Under the pieces are notes generated by a model. The model did no database searches, was not told the DNA's origin, and worked only from the letters and a program-made list of their open reading frames with translations. 64,000 bases of DNA from Rostrohypoxylon terebratum (lineage: Eukaryota; Ascomycota; Sordariomycetes; Xylariales; Hypoxylaceae): assembly GCA_022497145.1 (NCBI GenBank), contig MU385879.1, positions 275,811 through 339,810 on the forward strand. The letters run 5' to 3'. Within the stretch, counting starts at the first letter, position 1. Every line of letters starts with the position of its first letter. Shown here one piece after another: positions 36,102 through 48,381 of the stretch. Both the position numbers and the translations under genes were made by a program.

Positions 36102-37252
36102 ATGGCACCTCCGCCCTCCGCTGACCTTCCTCTCGGCGAGAGGCTCCTTGCTCTAGCTCAAACATTACAATGTATGTGATTCCCATTCTTCCTCTTCTGC
36201 TTCGGCTTCCGAGGTTCCCTTCCTGTCTATCTATTATTTATGCTAACATTCGGGTTCTCCCAGTTGCTTGGTTTAGCGGGTACGTTATCTTTGTTCGACT
36301 ATATTCTCTACCTTGCTTGACACCGCCGGAGCTCGGCCCGGCTACACGTTCCACTCCCTAATTCGACTTTGACATTGTGACGAAAGACTCGACTGCTAAC
36401 CTCTGTATCCGTTCTGATAGACATATGGTGCTCCTCCTATGTATCTTACGATACTCATTCTCCGTTATCGCTTTTAGCTATAACACTGGTTCCGCTCGAT
36501 TCACGTACCGTACAGCCTTTGTTTCAGCAGCTTTGACTTACGGAATCGTTGTCTACAAGACGTGGCGAGCTCGACAGAAGGTTGGCGCCAAGAATCTCGG
36601 CTTCATCGGACTTCTCTCTGATGAGAATGTTCAGTATCTCTGTATGTCCTTGGTCGTCCCCTACCCTTGTTTCTAGCGAGTGTAGTGCTAATACTCAGCC
36701 TGTTTATAAGGCCTGGCTTTGGTCTGGCTTCTGAGCCCACAGTACTCTCTTGCCATGCTTCCGTTTGGAATTTACTCTGTTTTCCATGTGGCTACCTACT
36801 CGCGCAACAACGTCATTCCCACGTTGCAGCCCAATAAGGCTCCTGCCGGTGCTTCTCCCGGCACTAAGCCCCAGTCTGCCAACCCTCTTGCCGAAGGTAT
36901 TGGAAACTTTGTTAAGCAGTATTACGACGCATCTATGTCTATTGTTTCTAGCCTTGAGATCCTTATCTGGTTCCGACTGTTCTTGTCTGCTATCTTCTTC
37001 CAGCGTCGCTCGTGGATTCTCATCACTATCTATACCATCTTCCTCCGTACTCGGTTCGCCCAGAGTTCCCACGTGCAGGACTCTTTCAGAGCCCTTGAAC
37101 TACGTCTGGACTCCTTGGTGGGTGCCCAAAGTACCCCTCCGGCGGCACGAGGTCTCTGGGAAGGCGTCAAGACCGCTGCGCGCCAATTCCACGACGCCAC
37201 CGACTTTGGCAAGTACGCGAACGGTTCCGCGGTGCCTAAGAAGACCTCGTAA
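36102..37252 (+). CDS. POM33: POM33/TMEM33 family ER and nuclear-pore membrane protein
   Basis: POM33/Tts1/TMEM33 proteins sit in the ER and nuclear envelope and help shape membranes and place nuclear pores. Four exons, 36102-36171, 36264-36279, 36421-36641 and 36711-37252, give 282 residues. Exon 2 is only 16 nt, encoding the middle of FAWFSG; its flanks (CTCCCAG acceptor, GTACGT donor) and the phases (1, 2, 1) all fit. The start is MAPPPSADLPLGERLLALAQ. Hydrophobic segments include LLLCILRYSFSVIAFSY, FVSAALTYGIVVY, LALVWLLSPQYSLAMLPFGI and ILIWFRLFLSAIFF, the usual four-segment plan. Then come a conserved-type amphipathic region (RTRFAQSSHVQDSFRALELR) and a short basic tail. Length is normal. 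Confidence 0.88.
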
Positions 37253-38528
37253 CCTTCGCATACTGCATCCCTACCCTGAACAAGGTCAGTCATAGTCGGA
37301 CGCCTACGGTGATACGGCGTAAAAATGCGCACGGGCCAGGCTATGGAAGGGTTGGTTGGTATCAGGACATTACTATATCTCCGTTCGCAACATGATAGGG
37401 AAAGACAGAGGGTCGCAACGAACGATAGGAGTATGATAACGCCGTTGTCAGAGATCGATGGAATTCAGAATGAGAGGTAGAAAGACCTTTGCCCAATGAA
37501 GTGATGTGATTTTCCTACATCTTGATTTGGTACACGGTGATTGGGAAAAGAATTGGTGACTTGTATCACGTCAGTCTGGATAATGGGAATTATGGATGTC
37601 TTGTGTGTTTCGCACCCCAGTTTTTTTTTTTTTTAGCCAGAAAGGAGTTCATCTCGCGTTTGTAAAGGTTATAAAATTGTTGAGGTGCGTTGTTTCTACG
37701 AATCGAGAGCCTCATACTACCAAATTAGTAGACTTTGTCCCTTAGGATTTCTATCTCTCGCCGGTTTATTTTATAAATGTTTGGTAACGGTGCGCGACTT
37801 GTTGATTGTGTAGCCGAGCGTCAGGTTGCTTTGGAGAGATATTGATACTAATGACGCATAGATACCCAGGGGTGAAATAGAAAGCCCTGTCCGTCAACAT
37901 TCACAACCGGATTGTACGTCTATACGGCGAAAACAACAGGAACTAGCCCCGGGGATTTCCTAAAATATGGTTTGCTGAGTACGTCGCAACTATATCATAT
38001 TGAAGCTCTGCAGTGGGAGTATTGTCATTAACCTCGCAGATATTAGCAAGGCTTCGGTGAAAGGTTGTGGGAATCTAGCTAGTGTCATGATGAAGGTCAT
38101 TCTTTTTTTCCCCTGTGATAAAAGAGATATATCTGGTTACTTCGTTTTTCGACCCTTGTTATAGGGGGCGGTTGAATCTTTTAACTCGTCGTCCTCAAAG
38201 CCGCCGTTCTTTGTATAAAGCCAGCACAATACGAAAGCGAATCGCCCGAACGCCAATGTATTTTAACACAACAAAACTGTTTGGCATGTCAAGAAACCCG
38301 AAAACGTCTTGTTACCTTTGTCTGGCGTTTTTAAATCATGGTCCTCGTCGCGAGAAACGGGAAGCAGTGCGTTTATATACGGGGTGGTTATCGACTAATT
38401 CGATACAATTCTGCTTTGTAGTCTAACCTCACAGATGAAAAGGAGATCTGCGATCAACTAACAGGAAAAATCCGCAAGGGCTAAATTTTTATACGCCATT
38501 CGTAGAAAAAAGAAGAAATCGAATTAAG
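37253..38528. other. Intergenic region with a T14 tract
   Basis: The 3' flank of POM33 and 5' flank of the amidoligase gene. A T14 run lies at 37621-37634. The short frame 38115-38426 has no supporting motif. No gene seen. Confidence 0.45.
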
Positions 38529-41500
38529 ATGGCGAAAGGTTGGGCCCGAAGAAGGAAGCTCGTTTATAGAGTGTCGAATAGAACAGCAAGACGGATTTCT
38601 TCAACGGGGGAACAGGTACGGGATGGAACGGCTCGGACAGTGCGCCTGGTCAGAGGGCGTGTCGTAGCGGGGATAAGGCGGGTGTCAGGCAGGGATGAGC
38701 CGAATCATTCTGCAAATCCCGTCGATGGTCTCGAGGACGTAGCGATGTCTGGGGCCTTGGTGCCGATGGCAGTGGGTACTCAGAATTCGGATTCCGACGT
38801 GGTAATAGCTGATGCCTTTCGCGAAAGCCCAGATTCGGCTTTGGCTACTGTTGCGCGTTATGGGCACGGGCGCCAAGAGAGCGTCACAAGCACCAATCCT
38901 GCCGGGTTATATCAAATGATGATGCAGCAGTACGAGCTGCAACTGCAGCAACAGCAACAGCTGCAGCAACAGCAAGAACAACTAGGACAGCAGATACAAC
39001 AGGTACAAGAGCTGCAACAACAGCTCTTGCAACAGCATCAGCATCAGCAAGAAGTAGAGCAACAGCAGCAAGAATTAGAGCAGTTGCAACAGCAGCAAGA
39101 ACAACTAGAAGAACAGCAAAATGAGCTGTCGCGGCAGATAAGCGCGACAGAGAGCTCGCTCGTTACTGGGGTAAGCAACGAAAGCAATCGCACTACACGC
39201 GGTGATCAAAGAATCGAAGATGTTATTTCCCGTTTGGGAGACCTGAGTACTAGCGACAGCGAGAGAATTAATAGCCCTTCTCAGCCTGTAGTTAAAGTCC
39301 CTTATGATGTTGATATGAGCTTGGAAAACGACTTTGCGAGCGCAGAGGTTTCTGAAGCGAGCGACGAAGCCGCCTCGGGAGATGACGCCCCCGGGGAACA
39401 GCACATACGACGACTTGAGGGACCCGATCCGTTCTCTTTTTTCGACATAGAGCTTGCAGACGATGCTGCTATTGTTGTACCAGGTTCAGATGAAGATGTG
39501 CCTACTATAGGCGTAGGGTATGTGCCATAGATTATCCCCTAGGGCCTCGTCTAATTGTCGCTCGCTTGCTAACCTTGTGGCAGTATGTATCGATATCCCC
39601 CCCCTATGGCATAGAAACTGCAGTCCAGGCGATTTGCCCTTATGGGCATTGTTGAGGGGACATGCGTCTAGAGCGCCGGTAGGTATATTTGCTAACAGGT
39701 TATAGAAATGGAGTTTCTTCTCGCGATGTGGGCATGGAGCGATCCAGGTTCAGACCCGATAGACCCGCATCCAGCAGATGGGCGTTATCTGTCGACTAAG
39801 TTGACGACTTTGGGGAGGAGCGGAGGCAACTGGATTTGGTCAGATACTTTACCCACTTACACTGTACTGAAAGTGATCAAGTTAGTAAACCCGATTCCTT
39901 GCTTTTCACACGTTATGTGTATCCGCAGAGCAGTCTCCCTGTGCAGGCTGGATCGAGAGCGAAATCTAGAGCGATGACTAACTAGTTGGGTGCTATCATA
40001 GACAATTACGACTGAACGGTATAGCGGCTCACGAGCCCGCATTTGAGCAGGACCTCTATTGCGAGGCTTCTGACTCCGAACAAGAAGAAAGTGCTGACTG
40101 GGACGAAATTATAGACAACTTTGTGTTTACTGTACAGGAAGACAGAACGTGGGGTGATGAGATGCTTAAGACAATTAGCGACAGTTTGTTTGAGCAATGG
40201 AAAATCAGGTGCTTTGCTCGACAGTTTGACATGAGATTGATGAGACAAGAGGATATCGATAACGCAGTCGACAGAGTATTTAACATGCTCTCAGACGAAC
40301 CCAATAACTGGGTTGATTCAGGGAGCGTAGCAAAAGTATCTGACGAATTTCACACTTTACTGATTGGAGGGGTAAAACACAGCAAACAGGAGGCAAGACA
40401 GGAGCTCAGACAAGTCGAGGTGGATCCCCACCACGTCTCAACAGACGGTCTGGCAAGGAGGTATCGAGCAGTATGTCATTCCCTTTCTTTCGTCCCTCTG
40501 AGGGCCGCAAACTTCTTGATTGACTTGATTCGGGACTTCCTACATCTTCGGCGTCTTTGAAAATCCAAACCCCTCCCATGAAGAATGAATGTCATTGCTA
40601 ACCATTGCCGTCACAGTGGACTTGCGTAACAGATGGTTCGGTCGATGCAAATGAATTGGATCCTGGGCGCTATAACATACCGCCACATCGACAGGGGGAA
40701 AATCCACCGACCGCATATTGGGTATGTAGCATCGAGTATTCTCCTTTTCTCCCCACGCATGATAGGTGATTTCGGTTTCCCTAATCGGAGACTGCCCATG
40801 CTTTTTTCCTTGGATGCTATAGAACGTATGAAAAGAACAAGGAGCCATTAATGAAAAGTGTTCACTGACATATTTTGTTGAAGTATTGGGGAGCAGAACT
40901 ATGCAGCCCCGTTTACCCGCACTACAGCGAGCAATCGGCCGAGAACATACGACGGGCTTGCGCTACTATTCGGGATTTCTTCCGCACTCACAAACCCATA
41001 GAGAATGTGGCAGGACTGCATGTCCATTTGGGTCACAAGCACGGTTTCAACCTACAACAAGTCAAGAGATTCGTTACCTTATGGATCATAATCGAAGATG
41101 CTCTGATACATATACATAGGAGGGATAGAGGTTTGCCTGAGGAAGGGGGAAGGTGGTGCGCCAGTATGTTCGAACACACAGCACTGTCAAAATGGCTTTT
41201 TGGCCGCACTGAGGAAGATCGAATGGAGTATATATGTGAGCCGAGACCACTATCGGAAGAAAGTAAAGAAGCGGACATACAAGCATTGTTGGCGCACGTA
41301 CCTAGGTTCATGCTCGAAGACAACGTTTGGGAATTCCTACAAAAAGTTTGGACCTACCCAACGCTGTCCGACTTATCTCGTGCCATGATAGGTGCTGAAC
41401 CGCAATATCCGGCCGCGCGAATACGCGTAGAGGGCGGTAAGAGGTCGGCAAAGGCAGACGCGTCATCTCCTCAGACTATTGAGATTAGAACAATGCACGG

Positions 41501-41895
41501 GACGCTTGATGCTGACCAGTAAGTCTCTCATTCCCCAACTGTATGGAAAGCGATTAGTAACCTTTATCTACAATAGTATCAACCACTGGATTGTCGTCCT
41601 TGGGCGCATCATGCACTACGTACGAGATGTCACTCCGGACGAGTTTAGAAACAAAATAGCGGAACTCTTGGACAGCGACGATGAATTGTGGCGGGTTCTG
41701 CAGATTCTCGAGGTGCCGGAGATGACGCGCCGGTACTACGCGCACCCTTATCATAGGGGTTATGATGAAAATACGGAAGAAGAGTGGTGGGTATATCCTG
41801 ACAGGGACGAAATCGATTGGAACGATCCTTTCAACGCACGGGGTCACGGCGCGACACACGGACCAAAGTGGGATTACTGGCAGGTATACCCATAA
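38529..41895 (+). CDS. Glutamine-rich fusion to an amidoligase (COOH-NH2 ligase) domain; first junction out of frame by one base
   Basis: Amidoligases of the glutamine-synthetase-like fold join carboxylates to amines using ATP; fungal members are uncharacterised. I read six exons: 38529-39516/39517, 39706-39880, 40002-40470, 40617-40721, 40884-41518 and 41577-41895, about 896 residues. Residues about 130-205 are a Gln-rich coiled coil, followed by an acidic linker. The domain starts at GVEMEFLLAMW, the family G-x-E-x-E-F motif (E330), then DPHPADGRYLS, YWGAELCSP, GLHVHLGHKHG (H625, H627) and IEIRTMHGTLDA. Exons 2-6 splice in phase with GT-AG ends (introns 121, 146, 162 and 58 nt). The exon 1-2 junction does not: the only good donor (GTATGT at 39518) leaves one extra G, while the motif needs exon 1 to end at 39516. 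This is either a one-base insertion (inactivating or an assembly error) or unusual splicing. Confidence 0.72.
38930..39125 (+). repeat. CAG/CAA repeat tract encoding a polyglutamine coiled coil
   Basis: About 195 bases rich in CAG and CAA codons encode Q-rich heptads (motifs such as LQQQQEQLGQQIQQVQEL). The codon mix is imperfect, so this is not a freshly expanded microsatellite. Confidence 0.85.
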
Positions 41896-42425
41896 GTATG
41901 TAAATATGGAAGAAGATGAATATGTTGATGCAGATTGTCGAATTCTGTTAAATAGCATTTATATGTAAATTAATTATACTACTAGGTAAGATGTAAAAGG
42001 TAAAAAACGTATAATAGTAGCACTTATAGGTTTTAGCTGGAGGTTTTTCATAAAGCCGATAAAGCCACATTTTTAGCCACATAAAAACCACCCCTGGTAC
42101 CTTGGTAGCTAAGCCGATAACTCCGAGCCTCAAACCCCTGAGTCTAGTGTAAATCAGGCGGTGTCTCCACTCCCAATCATCGATGACGTATGGTAATGAA
42201 TGACTGTTGCATGTGCTTTCAATTTTTAAGTAGTAGGACCTAGGTACACAGGTACCTGGGGTTTTCAAGGCTCGACAGCTCAATCCCAAGCCTGCAATAT
42301 TCTTTCAACAATTACATCGAATCCCTTCATCCTTCACCCTTCACCCCTTCCCTTAACACCACGAGACGTAGTAGCACTTAATGTCGATTTAATATTTCAA
42401 GTCATTCTGATACCCAATTCCAAAC
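41896..42425. other. Promoter region of the PTEN-type gene
   Basis: AT-rich 3' flank of the amidoligase gene, then a patch near 42237-42262 with CCTAGGTACACAGGTACC, then pyrimidine-rich DNA just before the start at 42426. No gene seen. Confidence 0.45.
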
Positions 42426-44300
42426 ATGGCTTCCCTGCTACGCCAAATCGTCGCAGGGCCTCGCGCGAGGCATCCCGAGGCGGGGCTGGATCTTTGTTAT
42501 GTCACCGACAACATCATCGCGACGTACGTATAGTCTGTACGACCTTACAATACTGTACTTTTATCAATAAACGCGTAATATATGAAATATGAAATCTGAC
42601 GTGATCACGCCCACAGATCTGGCCCTTCTCAGACCTACCCTCAACGCGCCTACCGCAATCCTCTCGACCGTCTCGTCGCCTTCCTCGATTCGAAACACGG
42701 CAAGAATTGGGCAATATGGGAGTTTCGCGGCGAAGGTACCGGATACCCTGACGAGCTTGTTTACAACCGGATTAGACATTACCCATGGCCGGATCACCAC
42801 CCCCCTCCCTTCAGGCTGGTACCTATGATAGTAGCTAGTATGCGGAATTGGCTAAACGGCAACGACCTCGAAGCTGACGCTGAAGCCGCCGAAGGGAAGA
42901 AGAACATTGTTGGGAAGGTCTTGGACACGTGGAAAGACAAAGACAAGAAAAACGGTCAACGTGTGGTGGTGGTCCATTGCAAGGCTGGCAAGGGCCGCAG
43001 CGGAACCATGGCTTGCAGCTATCTCATCGCCGAGTGTGGTTGGACGCCAGAGCAAGCCCTCGCAAGATTCACCGAGAGGAGGATGCGGCCAAAATTCGGC
43101 GCCGGCGTCACCATTCCGAGTCAACTCCGGTGGATAGGGTATGTTGATCGCTGGACCAAAGGGGGCAAGAAGTATGTTGATCGAGAGTTGGAGATTCTCG
43201 AGATCAAAGTATGGGGTTTGCGATCCGGCGTCAAGCTCTCGGTTGAGGGGTTCGTAGAAGAGGGAAGGAAGATCAAGGTCGTCCACACGTTCACGAAAAA
43301 AGAGAGGCACATAGTAGAAGGCAACGCACCGGGCGACAATGGAGTTATGGATATGTTCTATGACATGGCTGGCTACGGAGCCAATTCTAAGAAGGGGCAA
43401 GAAGTACTTGATGAAGCGAGACAAACGAAAGACACAGAGTCTACGACAGCATCCTCTAGCGAAACTACTACTTCGCCGCCTACGTCGAAGAACAAACCAA
43501 GCCCAAATTTGATAACTAAACTTCCGCCGAGTTCTTCTACAGAACCACCCGAATCTACTCAGAATGGTAGCAAACTAAAATCTAATAACACCTCAAATTC
43601 TTCATCCTCGCTCGTTAAAAATGACGATGACTCCGAACCCGGAGGCATGGTTGTCAGATTCATACCTCATGAACCGATCAAGTTACCTAACAGCGACGTA
43701 AACATATGCATTGAGCGCCGTAACCGCGCACCTACCTCCATGAGATTCACCATGGTCACTGCTGTGGCGCATGTATGGTTCAACGCCTTTTTTGAAGGCA
43801 ACGGACCCGAGAAGGACGGCAATCCCGACCTGGACGGGGTTTTCGAGATAGACTGGGAAAAGTTGGACGGGATAAAAGGCTCGAGTCAGAAGGGCACTCG
43901 AGCCGCCGACAAAATTACGGTCGTGTGGAAATCGACCCTTCCAGATAGCGGGGCAAAGGAAGCAACCATGCCCAGCATCGACGAGCCTGTACCGCAGATG
44001 CCGGCTGCCGACTGGAAAGGAGAGAACGACGAGGACCCGGATAACCAGAGATACCTCGGGTTACGCGTCAGGAGTCCTGATAGCGCGGATGTCAGTCAGG
44101 CAAGCAGTATAAAGGGAGAGGTCATCGACGAGGCTAAGAATAAAGGAAAGGACATTCAAGATGAAATCAGAACTGTAAGGTCTGATGTGAAAGGAGAGAG
44201 TAGCGAGGACTCGCGGGATGAAGAGGCGAAGAGGGACGAGTCGGAGAAACTCCAGGCCTATGTGGATAAACTGCCCAATCCTGAGGGCAGTGAAAAATAA
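42426..44300 (+). CDS. PTEN/Tep1-type phosphoinositide 3-phosphatase
   Basis: PTEN removes the 3-phosphate from PI(3,4,5)P3 and opposes PI3-kinase. Two exons, 42426-42523 and 42617-44300, give 593 residues; the 93-nt intron closes in phase. The N-terminal LDLCYVTDNIIAT, QRAYRNPLDRLVAFLDSKHG and IRHYPWPDHHPPPF (WPD-type Asp92) match the family. The P-loop reads HCKAGKGRSGTMACSYLI with Cys154 and Arg160; human PTEN has HCKAGKGRTG, and both lysines that favour inositol phosphates are kept. Residues about 210-490 contain a C2-like beta region split by a Ser/Thr-rich insert (about 335-410). The C-terminus is acidic and disordered. All catalytic residues are present, so the gene is probably active. 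The membrane or cytosolic location is inferred from the family. Confidence 0.93.
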
Positions 44301-47300
44301 TACACGAAATAGCGATAGGATATTGTTGCTTGTCAATACCAGTATAAATATGATACAGTTTCACTCATATATGTATTTCTGTTTATGGATGTTTTGTGGT
44401 AAGATGGTAGAATCGCCTTGACATGCTTGCTAAGTAGGTACCCAACTCATTTTCTCTGATCATTATCATAGTATAAGATCGCCATTCTCATTTTCACATG
44501 TATACCTACATACTCTCAGTTCTAGTAGTACTAGGAGCGTAGGTACATGCACCCACATGCCTCTCACCTGCGCTCATGTTCCGTTCGCACATACACGATT
44601 CAAGGTAAAGTAGATATTGACGTTACCTTGGGTCGGCATAAGGGGGTATGAGTTGCTGCTTGTTTCTGAAACGATCGAAGATCATTGAGTCGAATATCCG
44701 TTGATATGCACCACATAGATTTCATGGAAATTGATCGGTTATGACCCCATCCAAGACGAGAATTTATAGAGACTGTGTTTTAGCCTCTCGATGAGTTTCG
44801 CGACTCGAGCGTAGACTCGCGGAGCATGGGTTGCGCTGATGATAGTGGTAAGATCATCATAACCACTGAGCTTAGGCTCACTGAGGTAGGTATGATGTGA
44901 GTGAATTGGAAGTTGGAGGGGAGGTACAGTAGTGGGAGCGCGATCGTGATCAATCCGAGATGACTCATTTAGTCCTTGTGATGTAAGAACACATCTAACT
45001 GATGGAGTCTGTCGGAAAGGTTCCAAGGTTCCAATGAAGGGAGTAGTCATGATACGAGTTCTCATTCTTACTACCCATGCAAGAATAGACTCTTTTCAAG
45101 ACGCGACTTATGGGTTTCGTTTCACTTGGCTTGAGATATTATTTCAATTATTTACCCGGCTACTTCGAACGTTGATGGAAATACCTTAGATTTGACTGGA
45201 GATATGCACATACAGGGACCTTTGTGAAGCGGCATACGAGCACCGTGATAGATCTCATCATTCGGTTGAGCGGAGACGCCAATTGGCCTTCAAAATATCA
45301 CATCTCTTGGTTATCCTACATATTTCAATCAATGCTTACCTAGTATTGAAGGGCGGTGAATATTTTACCAGCAATCGGATAAGGTGAACGAGACTCATTC
45401 ACCTTTTCTAGAAAGCCTTTATATTATGTTTGCTTTTCGGCAAGGTATAATCCGACATCCCGAATCGTAGTGAATGTTGAGGCTGTATAACCCAACAGTG
45501 ATGCGCAGCGTTACATCACCACCCACGCCAAACCCTAGCGTCGATGAACCATCACCATCTGGCATTTCGCGCGGCTAAACTTTGCGTAGCAGAGAAACTG
45601 GACCGGCTGTGCTGTCGATGATCTCTATTTTGGCGAAATATCTTTTGGACTTTCGAAGAAATCTGGGGTACGAGGGACTAGGACATGACAGCTAGTATTC
45701 GCCTTCAAGAGAAGTTGGAATAGCTAGAACAAGGCGGAGAAATTGAAGGCGCGCCAGGTGATGCGCACGGCGAATAATCGATATTAAATGGTTCTAATTT
45801 CAGCATCGTTTAGATAGAGATGCTCTGCCAAGTTCGCTTGCTGCCAACTTGTTCCGACTTTGCGATATGGGCCTCCTTACTGAGATTACTTCATAGTGTC
45901 AGCACTTATGAAACTAGCGACCAGAATGTTCTTTATCATATAAACCTGTGCGGTGATTGGAGGCGTGGGAAAATAGGCTTAAGTTGCAGATCTAGAACTA
46001 AAGCGCGACCAGATGCATCTCCTCGCTTCTCGGCAGGGAATTTTGTTGGGAGCCCCTGGTATAAGACAATATCGCCCTACAGCATCGAGATTCGTCCAGT
46101 TTTAGATTCGGCCTTCGCTGCCCTGTTTCTCGTTCAATGATTTCCAGTTTTGACGCTCTCGAATCGTGGTTCGCCGAGCCACTGAGGATCGCCGTCGCGC
46201 TGTCCTGATATTGGCGTCATAGTATCTGGCGGATAAAAGGACTTTGCGATGGGGGGAGCTCACGTAAAGATCTTATTCACGGAGATGTATATTACAGATC
46301 TTCAAGCACGTTCGGAATTCCTTGTAGGGTAATCTCGCTTGTCCAAGACTCCGGGACCGCCTACAAGCTGAATTTTCTTGGGTGCTCAGTCCGACGAGGG
46401 AGAAGAGAGAAATCTTTTCCTGGAAGATAACGGAGGTTCACTCATGCAGGACGCACGCCGCCTACTGTTACAGGCTAAGATCAGCCTCAATTGAACTACT
46501 CCCACCCATGATGCTAGTGCTAGCATTGTACAGCTGTAGGCGTGCCTGGCAGGTGGACAAGGCCAAGATGTGGTGAAGATTATCCACGGTTGGTAGCGAA
46601 TCTCACATCTCTTAGCGTACCATCCCCATATTTACTCAGGACCGAATCACGACTAAAAGTCTTCTGTGATCGGCACTTGGTTTCCCCTTGTCGATGTGGG
46701 TATTGCTTTTGAAACTAGCCCGCCCTGGCCGCCTTACGGAATCCGGAAACTCGATTCACATGTTTAACTGTTAGGTGGGTTGGTGGGTATAGTATAGAAT
46801 GGGGGTCGCGAATCGAAGGCCGCCGCAGCGATGGTATTTCTTATTTCTTGCATCGTTCCCTGCAGTGAGTGCGCCGATGATAATTCCAACTTCGAACTGC
46901 CATGTTAAGTAACGCATTTCTAATTGGTCGGCAATCTCACACTACGAAAGACGAATGGACACGGATTACCTGCCTGCCTGCCATCTATCGCAGGAAAACC
47001 GGCACGACAGAAGGAGCAAAACAAGCGCTGGCTTTCTGGTTCTCCCTATCTCCCCCGGATCTCGAACGTCCTGGACTAAAAGTCGTAGGCTCTCATAGGC
47101 TTTACGTTCTGGCCTAAGAGCCAAGTTGGCCAAGCTTTTATAAAGCTTTTACAATTTTCCCGTGCATTGGATGCCATGTTTAAATGCGTAACCGGCAATT
47201 TAATATAGGGAAGTGCCGCCTACATTGGTTGGGCTATAGGGCCATCGACCTGATGTTGTAGCACGCTCTACAGGCCCCACTCCCTGTCGAACCCTCTCGA

Positions 47301-48381
47301 TATTGGCTTCCAGTTTGGTTATGGCCTATGCATGTCAACCCCAGGGCGACTGGGATGGTTAACGGACCAATGAACTCCATCCCATATATCCTCGCCAGGA
47401 CCTGCAACATGTGAATTCAATCGCGTCCATCCCCGAAATAGTGATGACTCTAGCAGACGGCATAGGACAGTTTCTGCTTTATCTCGGTCTCTTTACTTCT
47501 AGATTTACGTTGAAAGATAGGGGTCATCTCTAAGTTATCGCTAAGTCATCTCTAATGCCTATGTAAGGGAGTTAGGTAAGTAATGGGTAGCAAAACGACG
47601 CGTATATTGTTACGCGGAACGATTATTAACGATTATTAACTCCTTAGAAACGGTACCTTCAATCGAAGAATCTTTAAGCAGTGAAATCTAAAGACGAAAG
47701 TAGCTTGTGTACTAGGGAGGCGAGTATAGGGCCGCATGTCACGTCGCCGCAGTCGCTTAAATAGTAACCGAGAGAGTTGTGCAGTGCAACGCTGTCTACT
47801 TCTTCCGCGCTGGGTCACAATCTCATGATTCGGGGCCTGTCCATGCCTGTATTAGGGGATTTCCCATAGGCCTGATAGGACGAATTGGTGTGCATATAGT
47901 CATTACTCACCGATACCCCTTGTCGCTATGATCTGAAGTTTTAGGCATGCGGCTGCACGAGTAGCGCCGGGATGTCGATCGCCCAACGAGGATCGTGCCT
48001 TTCACCCCTGAACTTTGGTTTCCAGGTTTCCCTGTCGAGATAGGAACTAGGCCTTGGTGGGTTGGTCAGCGAAACACGATTGTCTAGTTCGGTCTCTTTG
48101 ATAATGAATCAATATACGTAGTACGTGAACGTTGCTGCTAGGTTATTGTTGCGAGTCAGTCACTTCCGTACTTCGTACTGAGTACCGCAATTCATGTGCC
48201 GATCCTCTCTTCCCTGCTGCGGCCGCCAGCTCGTCGCGCCCATATAAGGACGTCCGTCTACTCTCCCCGACCCGGAGATTCCTTCTGGCTTTTCTCCTGC
48301 AGCGTCTTCCGCCAAACAGTCTTTCGAAGTTTCCAACTCGCCGTCGCTAAACCGTCGCCACAGTCTTTCTCAGTCTCAGCC
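44301..48381. other. Gene-poor 4-kb region
   Basis: I found no supportable gene on either strand. Longer frames (44739-45065 minus, 45820-46140 plus, 46382-46576 plus, 46902-47117 plus) lack start context, splice links and recognisable motifs. Coding-like stretches near 46380-46580 are interrupted by stops and may be relics, but I cannot name a family. The 3' end holds the promoter of the small secreted-protein gene. Confidence 0.45.
48241..48247 (+). promoter_or_regulatory. TATA-like box of the small secreted-protein gene
   Basis: CATATAAGG lies 141 bases upstream of the ATG at 48382, followed by a C/T-rich stretch and CAGCC directly before the start codon. The spacing suits a fungal TATA promoter with a leader of about 100 bases. 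Confidence 0.3.

Noticed and set aside
36704..37295. Antisense and alternative-frame open readings over POM33 exon 4
   Set aside because: Shadows of the real exon; the four-exon POM33 model closes all phases and matches the family.
39584..39670. Possible extra exon of the amidoligase containing Tyr-Gly-Ile-Glu
   Set aside because: It has an attractive CTAAC-AG upstream, but no donor leads in phase to the next exon, and the G-V-E-M-E-F joining across the whole intron fits the family better.
40797..40883. A coding-like stretch (YEKNKEPLMK) just before the YWGAEL exon of the amidoligase, with a TGA between them
   Set aside because: It lies inside a 162-nt intron with a good GTATGT donor at 40722 and a CTGAC branch before the 40883 acceptor, which joins in phase. 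I treat the stretch as chance, not as a pseudogene lesion.
45820..46140. 106-codon frame in the gene-poor block
   Set aside because: No recognisable family, no start context and no donor or acceptor linking it to other coding-like DNA.
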